A stretch of 6,214 bases of DNA from an uncultured Phycisphaerales bacterium. Its GTDB lineage: Bacteria > Planctomycetota > Phycisphaerae > Sedimentisphaerales > Anaerobacaceae. Of this stretch, positions 1 to 5,770 are shown one piece after another. Each line of letters opens with the position of its first letter. Position 1 is the first letter of the stretch. The notes under the pieces were generated by a model. That model was not told the DNA's origin. It did no database searches and worked only from the letters and a program-made list of their open reading frames with translations. The position numbers and the translations under genes were made by a program. The DNA is taken from NCBI GenBank assembly GCA_937927975.1, contig CALEZT010000204.1, forward strand, positions 1-6,214, in the 5' to 3' direction.

Positions 1-356
1 GGCTCGGCGAGGATGGCTTCGAGACACTGGTGGCCGAGATCAAGTTCCTGGGCCTCGGGAGCCCAGGCATCGACGATGGTGCACAACTGGATCATGCCTC
101 TGTGTTGCACTCGCCGGGCGTCGCGCCGGATTCGCTCAAGCGTTGCGGGATCGACGAGAGCGTACCCTTCGGCAAACGGGCTTTCCCCGGCTTCCTTGAA
201 CGAAGGGTGCATTCGCATCAGGGCAGGGGTGCTGCAATAGGTGCACTGGTGGCCACAGCGCGTGCCGACATTGGCAGCGTACTGGGCCAACCCTTTCTTC
301 TCGAACTCCTTGGTGCGTGCGATGCCGCATTTGAGAGAGCAGTGGTGTACTTTCAT
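1..356 (-). CDS. Radical SAM protein, N-terminal part (runs off the left edge)
   Basis: The reading frame is open from an ATG at 356 to the window edge, giving 118 complete codons and no stop. Residues 31-41 read GTRCGHQCTYC. C34, C38 and C41 form the CxxxCxxC motif that binds the 4Fe-4S cluster of radical SAM enzymes, which cleave S-adenosylmethionine to make a 5'-deoxyadenosyl radical. Two further cysteines (C6, C10) precede it. The following stretch, LCTIVDAWAPEAQELDL (91-107), resembles the segment after the cluster in SPL/SplB-like radical SAM proteins. The start is well supported: AAGGAGG lies 7 bases upstream, and the ATG overlaps the stop of the preceding gene as ATGA, so translation is probably coupled. 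The substrate cannot be read from this fragment. The radical SAM assignment is firm; the subfamily is not. Confidence 0.85.
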   Translation of the reverse strand, partial: MKVHHCSLKCGIARTKEFEKKGLAQYAANVGTRCGHQCTYCSTPALMRMHPSFKEAGESPFAEGYALVDPATLERIRRDARRVQHRGMIQLCTIVDAWAPEAQELDLGHQCLEAILAE

Positions 357-736
357 GGTAAAGCCTCCTTTTCGGGCCCTTGGCCCTGATGAGGTGGAGA
401 TGTTCGACACCCGGCGGGGTGGTCTTCCGTATCGCCGTTGACGATCGTGTCCTCGGTGGTCGGTCGGCCGTCTACGGGAGCGGCGGGTTCCTCTGACCGC
501 AGTCGCAAGAACCGGTACGCCTCTGTTGCGACCATGGCCACCTTGGGCAGATCCTCGGTGGTGAATGTCGTGGTGCGCTTCCACTCGTCACCCTGGCGAT
601 AGTTCTTGGTGATCCGGATCGAGTGGACCTTCACCACGGCGTCATTGATGACCCTGTGGTCAACCCAGATGGCGGCAGCCACGGCGCCGCAGCGGAAGAC
701 CCGGATGGGTCGTGTTTTCACTTCGTTCTCTTGCAT
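353..736 (-). CDS. Small PC4-like hypothetical protein (127 aa)
   Basis: Residues 10-80 look like a compact domain: basic start, 'IRVFRCGAVAAAIW' (11-24), then a strand-rich part 'VHSIRITKNYRQGDEWKRT' (37-55), then 'TTEDLPKVAMVATEAYRFL' (59-77) as a C-terminal helix. This pattern (short strands containing an A-I-W, then R-x-Y-x-x-GDEWK, then a DLP-containing helix) matches, from memory, a widespread hypothetical family in mobile elements and planctomycete-like genomes whose shape recalls PC4/Whirly-type single-strand DNA-binding proteins. DNA binding is inference. Residues 81-127 are rich in Pro, Glu, Asp, Gly and Thr and are probably disordered. AGGAGG sits 8 bases before the ATG and overlaps the stop codon of the primase-like gene. 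The stop overlaps the radical SAM start (ATGA), so the three genes form one operon. Confidence 0.75.
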   Translation of the reverse strand: MQENEVKTRPIRVFRCGAVAAAIWVDHRVINDAVVKVHSIRITKNYRQGDEWKRTTTFTTEDLPKVAMVATEAYRFLRLRSEEPAAPVDGRPTTEDTIVNGDTEDHPAGCRTSPPHQGQGPEKEALP

Positions 737-748
737 GCTGGTAACCTC

Positions 749-1927
749 CTATCGTTCGTAGACTGTATGACTGGCGGCCAGGTACATGGGGGCTTTGGCC
801 GGACAGCTTTCGAATCGTGGACACCGAAATACGCCTCGGCCTGGTCGGACCATGGCCGGACTCATGATCGTTCTGCAACTGACGGGCATGTAGCCCTGGC
901 CCAGGATGCGTTCGATGACCCGCTGCGTATCGGCGTAGCCGTAACGGAACCTATCGAGCACCGAGATCTCATGGGCGATCTGGATGCCGCCTTCCAGCCG
1001 GACGAGATTCGTCAGCAAGGCGAACCACTGCGGTTCGCTCACCTCCAGGGGCCGGCGGCGACACCACTGGATGAATTCGCACGTGTCAATCTCCTTCAGA
1101 TCACACCGCAGGCCCGTCGGCAGTTCGCGTCCGCCCGCGGCAGGCCGACTGGACTCGGTATTCAGGATCAGGTGGTGCAGAGCGGTGGATCGGTTCAGGA
1201 CGGGCTCGGTCACGAAGGAGGCCCGGCGGTACGGTCGACCGGGAGCGGGCTTTCCCTTTCTGTTTATGGTACCGATCAGTCGCATGACGTGGCTGAGGCC
1301 GTATACGGGATCGATCCGCACGCCGGCGATGCGATGGGCTGTACTGTCGGCCAGTCCCTGGCTGAAGCATCTGAACTTGCCGGCGATCTCATCGCCGCCA
1401 ACGGATACGGGGACCACGGGCGCCAAGACATAGTGGCCGTTGCCGCTGCAGCAGATGGCTGAGGAACCCGCGAGGCCGTCCTGCTGGGCAAGGAGCAGGG
1501 CCGCCTGGAGGCTTTTCTGCAATTCCTCGTCCGACGCCGGATGGCCGGTGGCCCGCTCGGGTGAGACCACGTCGATATCGAAGAAGACGGCCGTGACGTA
1601 CTCGACGTCGCCGTCGCGGGCGCAGTTCCCGTCACGGCCACCGCGGGCGGGTGTCCAGCGGTTTGGGGCCAGATCAAAGAGATGCGCCGGGCGAGGCTGG
1701 ACGCCGACGTAGATGCCGGAGGTCTTGCCGTCCATTTCTCGGCAGAGCCGGACGACGGCATCCTCGCTGTCCGCGTACGCCACGTGCGGCAACGGGTCGA
1801 ATACGCGTAATTCGGTGACGCCCAGCTTGCCGTGGCCCAGAAGGTTCAGGTGCATGCGCACGTCCTGCTCGCTCCGGGAGGACGCCCCGGAGTCCGCTGC
1901 AACGGGACTTGGTGCGACGTTCTTCAT
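749..1927 (-). CDS. Archaeo-eukaryotic primase (AEP)-like replication protein
   Basis: The product has 392 residues from the chosen start. Motifs in order are those of AEP/RepB-type primases: FFDIDV at 115-120, with D117 and D119 as the metal-binding DxD pair; SGNGHYVL at 161-168, matching the sGNGxH nucleotide-binding motif; and 'RIDPVYGLSHVMRLIGTINRKG' (split here as RIDPVYG 204-210, and RLIGTINRKG 216-225), the third catalytic motif with D206 and basic residues. The C-terminal 60 residues carry C351, C369 and C375 in a pattern like the C-terminal cysteine cluster of primases from plasmids and phages. Its role is probably primer synthesis for replication of the element. The frame extends upstream to an ATG at 2038, but the ATG at 1927 is preferred: it overlaps the upstream stop (ATGA) and has GAGG 8 bases ahead. 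No helicase domain is fused. The family is fairly sure; its exact role is inferred. Confidence 0.82.
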   Translation of the reverse strand: MKNVAPSPVAADSGASSRSEQDVRMHLNLLGHGKLGVTELRVFDPLPHVAYADSEDAVVRLCREMDGKTSGIYVGVQPRPAHLFDLAPNRWTPARGGRDGNCARDGDVEYVTAVFFDIDVVSPERATGHPASDEELQKSLQAALLLAQQDGLAGSSAICCSGNGHYVLAPVVPVSVGGDEIAGKFRCFSQGLADSTAHRIAGVRIDPVYGLSHVMRLIGTINRKGKPAPGRPYRRASFVTEPVLNRSTALHHLILNTESSRPAAGGRELPTGLRCDLKEIDTCEFIQWCRRRPLEVSEPQWFALLTNLVRLEGGIQIAHEISVLDRFRYGYADTQRVIERILGQGYMPVSCRTIMSPAMVRPGRGVFRCPRFESCPAKAPMYLAASHTVYER

Positions 1928-2220
1928 GCCAATAACCTCGCAAGCTCTCCCAGCATGAATCGGGCCAAACAGAGAATGCTCATACTCAAGAAGAGTGCGC
2001 CTCTCGGGGATAGCCGCATCGTCGTGAGGGCTTGCCATCGCAGGCTAATCGTGGCAGTCAATGGGTCCACGACGGTCTTCGCCGCATCGTTGATCGCCGC
2101 GGCCCATCCGACACGTCGCCCGTGCCCGATGACCCGAAAGAGCAGTAGCACGAGGACCATGTCGATGGCCACGCAGGATAGGTGCAAAACGGTCCCGATA
2201 AATGCAGGCAGAATGCCCAT
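1924..2220 (-). CDS. Small two-helix membrane protein, YggT-like
   Basis: The 98-residue product has two hydrophobic segments, about residues 4-31 and 74-97. A polar linker joins them, containing 'INDAAKTVVDPLTATISLRW' (43-62). The layout of helix, 'xDPLxxxI', a basic residue, 'LSPRGALFL' and a second helix recalls one repeat of the YggT family of small integral membrane proteins, but the match is by eye and loose. It is the first gene after the terminator and the candidate promoter, so it opens the primase operon. AAGGAG lies 7 bases before the ATG. Its stop overlaps the primase start by 4 bases. A role at the membrane, for example anchoring element proteins, is only a guess. Confidence 0.7.
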   Translation of the reverse strand: MGILPAFIGTVLHLSCVAIDMVLVLLLFRVIGHGRRVGWAAAINDAAKTVVDPLTATISLRWQALTTMRLSPRGALFLSMSILCLARFMLGELARLLA

Positions 2221-2239
2221 GATGATTCTCCTTACGGTT

Positions 2240-2269
2240 GTTATCTTGTGCGAACTACCAATCGGTCAA
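2240..2269 (-). promoter_or_regulatory. Candidate sigma70-type promoter of the primase operon
   Basis: Reading the minus strand, TTGACC (2269-2264; 5 of 6 to TTGACA) is followed after 18 bases by GATAAC (2245-2240; 4 of 6 to TATAAT). It lies between the terminator and the 98-residue membrane gene, in the only longer gene-free gap of the window (2221-2367), where a new transcript would have to start. The -10 is weak, so this is a moderate call. Confidence 0.4.
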
Positions 2270-2310
2270 CTTGCAGAAGCATCTCCCGCTGCTACGCTGA
2301 GCGAGGGGGC

Positions 2311-2342
2311 AAAAGGCCTGTCCCGATACCCTGGGACAGGCC
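2311..2342 (-). terminator. Intrinsic terminator after the JAB-E1 gene
   Basis: A perfect 10-bp stem, GGCCTGTCCC (2342-2333 on the minus strand) pairing with GGGACAGGCC (2324-2315), encloses an 8-base loop. On the minus strand it is followed directly by TTTT (2314-2311). It begins 25 bases after the stop of the JAB-E1 gene. The U tract is short, but the stem is strong, G+C-rich and well placed. The plus-strand reading has no T tract, which fixes the direction. Confidence 0.8.
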
Positions 2343-2367
2343 CAGACCACGATGGTAAACGGCACGA

Positions 2368-3948
2368 TCAAGTGCGACCTGTTTCGCCGCACAACGTGCG
2401 AACACCGCTGTCAATCTGTCCCGCGTCTTTCGGAACGGCATCGGTCGCTTGTGCCTCGCGTCCGCTTGGCCTATTCTCTTGCGACACGATATTCTTGCCG
2501 GCCTGCTCGTCGATGATCTGGCCATCCAAGAACCTGATCCTTTGAATCCGCCCGTCCTCGTCGGTTAGCGTAGGCTGTGGGTCCGCATCCCCCGCACCCA
2601 GGTAACCTCTGGTTCCACACACGGGACAGTGAGGATTCGGCGGGCAGGAAGCAACGATCATTTCGCAGTTCTGCCGGTCATAGTGCAGGAATTCCTTGCC
2701 GTCCATCGCGTCACCGAATACGACCCGAAGAAGCTGTGATACTGCCAAATGGGCGGTCACGCCATTGAGGTGCGACACTGATGGTGTGGGGGTTTCTTCA
2801 CTGCCCCGGACATAACCGGCATGAGCGCGCTCTTGCCTCGCTCGCTCGGGCAGAAGGTCCAAAGCGGCTTCTGTAGGATCGACCATCCCCGAACAGATCA
2901 GGCAGCCGGTCTTGCCGGGGATTACCACTCGAACCTGACCTACCGCCTCGAACGAATCACTCGCTGGGATAATCTCAGTGCTCAGGTCCAGATACACAAT
3001 GAGGTAGCGGCTCGCTATACCGCTCATGATCTGCCGGCCACCATCATTGTCGATTGCACCAATGACGACATTGGCCTCTTTGGCAATCTGCTGCATGCCC
3101 TCGCTGGTGATGCTGTCTTGATAGCAGATGGCATTCAGATCTCGAGTCTTGCGCAATGCATAGCGCTGGGCCACGACGGCTTTGGGTATGCCGATATCCT
3201 CCGCAAAGGCATACGGAATCCTCGGCAGATTCGATGCCTCTACGAGGTCCCCATCACAGCCTTTCAGCCAGCCGCCGCCTCGTCCGACACCCAGCCCCAC
3301 AAGGGATTGCCATACGGCGGCGCCATTGCCACCGAGACCGACCACGAACACTCTCAGTTTCTCCAGCCGACCCTGTTCCCAGCCTGGGATAATGCGGTGC
3401 CGGGCATAAGGATCATCGCCAGTCCGCCTTGTTTGTTCCTCTTCGCAGAGGATCTCCATTGGTGAACCGATGATTTCAAACCGCTGAACAGGCTCAAACC
3501 GCTTCTTCTTTCGGTTCCATACCTGTGCTTGAAAGCGTTTCATGCCCCGCCCAAAGACTGTCATGAGCATCGTGGCCGGCTCCGGCAGGTGCTCGGACAG
3601 ATACAGGGCATTCTGCCTGCCGTGATGATCGTCAATGCCACTGAAGTGGGGCATTTCGGTGAATGGATGTGTATGCTCGTCGCCAATATCCATTCCAGTC
3701 TGATGAGCTACACAGTACACGGTGGTTTGAAATTCACGTGCCGGTTCAATCGATACGGACGATTGATTCCTCAACTCCTTTGGATCGGGCACGAAGTGTA
3801 TCCTGCCAATGTGAATCCTGCTGTCGGAACCAATGGCCCGTGTGAACAGTGTGAATGTCTGGCTTTCATCATCTCCGGCGGCTTCAAAGTACCGTCGCTT
3901 CGCTTCAAAGTCAGCCCGCAAAACACGAACTACATGTTGCTTCTCCAT
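2368..3948 (-). CDS. JAB/JAMM isopeptidase fused to E1/ThiF-like adenylating enzyme
   Basis: The product has 526 residues and two enzymatic domains. The N-terminal part (about 1-165) is a JAB/MPN fold with E28, the HTHP motif at 92-95 and SGID at 103-106. H92, H94 and D106 are the zinc ligands of JAMM isopeptidases, which remove ubiquitin-like tags. About 195-450 is an E1/ThiF domain: GLGGNG at 204-209 binds ATP; D232/D234, E237, N240 and R243 (in CDGDLVEASNLPR) and K256 fit the adenylation site; AIDNDGGR (298-305) holds the conserved aspartates. C349/C352 and C441/C444 are two CxxC pairs that would bind the structural zinc. 'SHLNGVTAHLAVSQLL' (392-407) is the usual helix between them. The last 75 residues are polar and unassigned. 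No thioester cysteine can be named with confidence. The start lies 9 bases after the Ubl-E2 stop, with only a weak AGGGG as ribosome site, so coupling is likely. A strong terminator follows the stop. Confidence 0.9.
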   Translation of the reverse strand: MEKQHVVRVLRADFEAKRRYFEAAGDDESQTFTLFTRAIGSDSRIHIGRIHFVPDPKELRNQSSVSIEPAREFQTTVYCVAHQTGMDIGDEHTHPFTEMPHFSGIDDHHGRQNALYLSEHLPEPATMLMTVFGRGMKRFQAQVWNRKKKRFEPVQRFEIIGSPMEILCEEEQTRRTGDDPYARHRIIPGWEQGRLEKLRVFVVGLGGNGAAVWQSLVGLGVGRGGGWLKGCDGDLVEASNLPRIPYAFAEDIGIPKAVVAQRYALRKTRDLNAICYQDSITSEGMQQIAKEANVVIGAIDNDGGRQIMSGIASRYLIVYLDLSTEIIPASDSFEAVGQVRVVIPGKTGCLICSGMVDPTEAALDLLPERARQERAHAGYVRGSEETPTPSVSHLNGVTAHLAVSQLLRVVFGDAMDGKEFLHYDRQNCEMIVASCPPNPHCPVCGTRGYLGAGDADPQPTLTDEDGRIQRIRFLDGQIIDEQAGKNIVSQENRPSGREAQATDAVPKDAGQIDSGVRTLCGETGRT

Positions 3949-3957
3949 GGTCCACCC

Positions 3958-4557
3958 CTATCTCGGATTTGTCATATCCGCTCTAAGAAGTTCGAAAAAC
4001 GTAATCAGGTTGTCTGCACAGGGATCCCAATCGATCCGTTCGTAGCACCACCAGCCCCACTGCTCGTTCGATTCTCCCCGCGGATGAACATCCTCATGAA
4101 AGTCCCGTAGCCGGCGTCCTTGATATCTCAGACCTCTTGGCACAAACACGTGAGACCCCCCAACAGCTGGCGGGCTCTCGGGGTAGTCCTGCGGGATCTC
4201 CAGGAGGATCGGGATGGTAGAGAAGTTGTAACCAGGAGGTAGGTTGAAGTTCGCCACAATCAGGTTTCCGAAATCATCTAACGCCACGTTGTAAGCGCAG
4301 GAAAGGGCTCTCATGTCATCTTCCAGAATCCTTATGTTTATGGGGCACCCCCGCTTGGCGATCGGCGCGTCCCGGTAGTGGTCCTGAGGGTTGACTGTGA
4401 CATATCCGCGTCTAGGCAGCATACTGTTTGCACCGGAGCGGTCTTGTCGGATTAGCGCCCGGCTCGGCGGGACCCCTGCTGCCTCACGCAGATCATCAAC
4501 ACTCATCTGTCCATTCGGAATCTCGATCTCTCGGCCACCGACAAATACTCGTGCCAT
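3958..4557 (-). CDS. Ubiquitin-like domain fused to E2-like conjugating enzyme
   Basis: The product has 199 residues. Residues 2-67 (ARVFVGGREIEIPNG..., MSVDDLREAAGVPPSRALI) have the strand-strand-helix pattern of a beta-grasp Ubl of the multiubiquitin type. Residues about 75-197 are UBC/E2-like: LPPGYN (106-111), a strand, IPQDYPESPP (121-130; the P-x-x-YP-x-x-PP turn of E2s), VFVPRGL (137-143), then WCYERIDWDP (170-179) and a helix DNLITFFELLRAD. Aligned by eye with canonical E2s (G-x-I-C-L ... W-x-P), C171 falls at the active-site cysteine; C180 is nearby. The domain resembles the prokaryotic E2 family E. It should accept a Ubl from the E1 encoded just downstream. The start at 4557 is preferred over the ATG at 4563: AAGGAG is 7 bases from the former but only 1 from the latter. 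There is no C-terminal Gly-Gly; the Ubl occurs only as a fused domain. Confidence 0.85.
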   Translation of the reverse strand: MARVFVGGREIEIPNGQMSVDDLREAAGVPPSRALIRQDRSGANSMLPRRGYVTVNPQDHYRDAPIAKRGCPINIRILEDDMRALSCAYNVALDDFGNLIVANFNLPPGYNFSTIPILLEIPQDYPESPPAVGGSHVFVPRGLRYQGRRLRDFHEDVHPRGESNEQWGWWCYERIDWDPCADNLITFFELLRADMTNPR

Positions 4558-4570
4558 AATCATGCTCCTT
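4551..4570 (-). promoter_or_regulatory. Ribosome binding site that decides the Ubl-E2 start
   Basis: On the minus strand the sequence reads AAAGGAGCATGATTATG. The SD core AAGGAG is 7 bases before the second ATG (4557-4555) and only 1 base before the first (4563-4561). The second, giving MARVFVGG, is therefore the likely start. The first ATG overlaps the stop of the 41-codon ORF upstream. Confidence 0.65.
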
Positions 4571-4685
4571 TGATTTCACTGCGGGTCAGATCAGACAAAA
4601 CGGATTGCTGAGCTGCCTGCCAGATAATGGGTGTGCGAAATTGCACGTCGAATGTATGCTTCGGTATACTCTGTGTGTCTCTCAT
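4560..4685 (-). CDS. Candidate 41-residue small protein upstream of Ubl-E2
   Basis: This ORF starts at ATG 4685, which has GGAGG 4 bases upstream, and its TGA stop overlaps the ATG at 4563 (ATGA) just before the Ubl-E2 gene. The product starts MRDTQSIPKHTFDVQFRT and ends SEIKGA; it has no cysteine, no membrane segment and no motif I recognise. The case for a real gene is its SD, its exact fit between the neighbours and the lack of any better gene in this 180-base stretch. Against it are its length and a competing 48-codon ORF in another frame (4737-4591). It may instead be a leader peptide that couples translation of the Ubl-E2 gene. Confidence 0.4.
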   Translation of the reverse strand: MRDTQSIPKHTFDVQFRTPIIWQAAQQSVLSDLTRSEIKGA

Positions 4686-4750
4686 AGGACCTCCGAGCAA
4701 ATAGGTTTACCATGGTGGTTGTTGTACTGGCTGACATCACCTCCTTTCAT
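4682..4750 (-). CDS. Possible 22-residue coupling ORF
   Basis: ATG at 4750 overlaps the stop of the 76-residue membrane gene (ATGA), and this ORF's own TGA overlaps the ATG at 4685 in the same way. Its first codons contain AAAGGAGGTGAT (4747-4736), a near-complete match to the 3' end of 16S rRNA, with no well-spaced start codon behind it. The peptide is too short to assess. It could be a translational relay or chance. Confidence 0.2.
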   Translation of the reverse strand: MKGGDVSQYNNHHGKPICSEVL

Positions 4751-4977
4751 TTTCTGCCTCGGTTGTGCAGGAGCCTCAATACTGTTACATACACCAACAC
4801 GAGTATGGCTAGCGCGACCACGAAACGCCCCTCGGCAGGGGTGTCGCGGAACGGGGCAAGAGAGTCGCAGAAGAACTGGTAGATGCCGGTGGCTACGGCC
4901 AGGATCCTGTCCAGTCGGGACAAAGCGATGATGACCAGCACGATGATACCGATCTTCTTGAGGCTTATGGGGGCCAT
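4747..4977 (-). CDS. Small membrane protein (76 aa)
   Basis: Hydrophobic segments lie at about residues 9-20 (IGIIVLVIIALS), 24-36 (RILAVATGIYQFF) and 51-70 (RFVVALAILVLVYVTVLRLL), and the C-terminus HNRGRK is basic, so two to three membrane passes are likely. The family is unrecognised. The frame extends upstream to 5088 inside the neighbouring gene, but the start at 4977 is preferred: AAGGA sits 7 bases ahead, right after the stop of the upstream gene (gap 11 bases). Position and SD tie it to the ATPase operon. Small membrane proteins of this size are common among conjugation genes; no specific role can be claimed. Confidence 0.7.
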   Translation of the reverse strand: MAPISLKKIGIIVLVIIALSRLDRILAVATGIYQFFCDSLAPFRDTPAEGRFVVALAILVLVYVTVLRLLHNRGRK

Positions 4978-4988
4978 GGCACTGTCCT

Positions 4989-5768
4989 TCACTGTTGTGA
5001 TGATCTTCGTTGACGACGCACGAGTGTGCTGAGCTGTATGTAATCCAATTTGGCCAATAGGCCCGCATCGAGGCCTCCCTCGCGGCAATACGCTCTGACC
5101 GCATCCCGCAGCTTCTGATCCCGGCAGAGGAAAACGATCTGGACGAAGTCCGTGTGAGCGTACTTGGCGGCATTGGACAGAATATTGGTTGTGGACAGGG
5201 TCAATTCGTAGGCGCGACGGGCCCCATCATGGGCGACCGTCACGATATCGGCCGTGCAGCCCGAATCGCCGACCTTGAGCTCTGTGTGGACCGCCTTGTT
5301 GGCAGGGTCCTGTTTCAGGAGATATTGGCCCAATCCGACGAAGTAGCTGTGTTCTGGGGAGACATCCCGCTTGTACGGGCAGGGGAAGCCGAAGGCCTCG
5401 AAGGCCTTTGGCAGCGGGATCAAGTACGTGGTGGCGCCGGCGGCGGACTCGATTATGAACTTCTTTTCCAGCCCTTCGAGCTTGGCATTCTCAAAGACTC
5501 TGACGGACATGGAAAGACGGGGGATTCGAGTACGGATGTTGTCGTTGGGGTAGGTGAAAGTGTCATGGAGGATCTTGGTGAGATCCGGGCTGGCCGCGGC
5601 CCGATGAGAATGAACGGGATCGGGAGGCTGCACTGATGACTTCTCGTCGGTCCGGGGAACATTGGCGGGGACCCTGCCGGGGATGGGTTGCACGGGCGAC
5701 TGCACCTCGGTCAGGGAGTGCCAGGGCTCCATAGGAAAGTGCGCCGGGTTGTTATCAGAGTGAACCAC
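4989..5768 (-). CDS. ATPase-linked protein with possible nuclease-fold C-terminal domain
   Basis: The 259-residue product has a Pro/Ser-rich, probably disordered start (1-60) and then a folded part. 'TTYLIPLPKAFEAFGFPCPY' (113-132) and EHSYFVGLGQYLL (139-151) lead into TELKVGDSG (162-170), ADIVTVAHDGARRAYELTLS (173-192) and DFVQIVFLCRD (207-217). A Glu on a helix (E163), an Asp on a strand (D174), then an E-x-T on the next strand (E188) followed by a hydrophobic strand is the topology of restriction-endonuclease-like folds, with the usual lysine of ExK missing. The nuclease link is inference. From memory, similar domains follow HerA/TraG-like ATPases in mobile elements, and here the gene starts 2 bases after the ATPase stop. 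The start is GTG at 5768 with AGGAG 8 bases upstream. The basic tail (RRQRRSSQQ) may touch nucleic acid. Confidence 0.7.
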   Translation of the reverse strand: MVHSDNNPAHFPMEPWHSLTEVQSPVQPIPGRVPANVPRTDEKSSVQPPDPVHSHRAAASPDLTKILHDTFTYPNDNIRTRIPRLSMSVRVFENAKLEGLEKKFIIESAAGATTYLIPLPKAFEAFGFPCPYKRDVSPEHSYFVGLGQYLLKQDPANKAVHTELKVGDSGCTADIVTVAHDGARRAYELTLSTTNILSNAAKYAHTDFVQIVFLCRDQKLRDAVRAYCREGGLDAGLLAKLDYIQLSTLVRRQRRSSQQ

Positions 5769-5770
5769 AA

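Noticed and set aside
623..1462. 279-codon plus-strand open frame
   Set aside because: It is antisense to the primase-like gene, whose minus-strand product has ordered AEP motifs; the plus-strand translation shows no recognisable domain.
1928..2038. Longer start (ATG at 2038) for the primase-like gene
   Set aside because: It would overlap the 98-residue membrane gene by over 100 bases; the ATG at 1927 has an SD and an ATGA junction.
1832..2545. 237-codon plus-strand open frame
   Set aside because: It crosses two minus-strand genes, the terminator and the promoter gap, and its product is a low-complexity Arg/Ser/Pro-rich mix.
2821..4110. Plus-strand open frames of 214 and 193 codons
   Set aside because: Both are shadows of the JAB-E1 gene (the second also of the end of Ubl-E2), whose motifs are unambiguous on the minus strand.
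4633..4646. Small dyad GTGC-N6-GCAC
   Set aside because: Only 4 bp per arm and no nearby promoter; expected by chance.
4591..4737. 48-codon minus-strand ORF starting MSASTTTTMV
   Set aside because: Its ATG is only 2 bases from a strong SD, too close for efficient initiation, and it overlaps the 41-codon ORF that fits the junctions better. It cannot be fully excluded.
4978..5088. Upstream extension of the 76-residue membrane protein
   Set aside because: The extension lies inside the upstream gene and is not hydrophobic; the ATG at 4977 has a well-spaced SD.
4682..5173. 163-codon minus-strand ORF
   Set aside because: Most of it overlaps the 259-residue gene and the membrane gene in another frame; the translation is a His/Arg-rich shadow. 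Only its last 22 codons are discussed separately.
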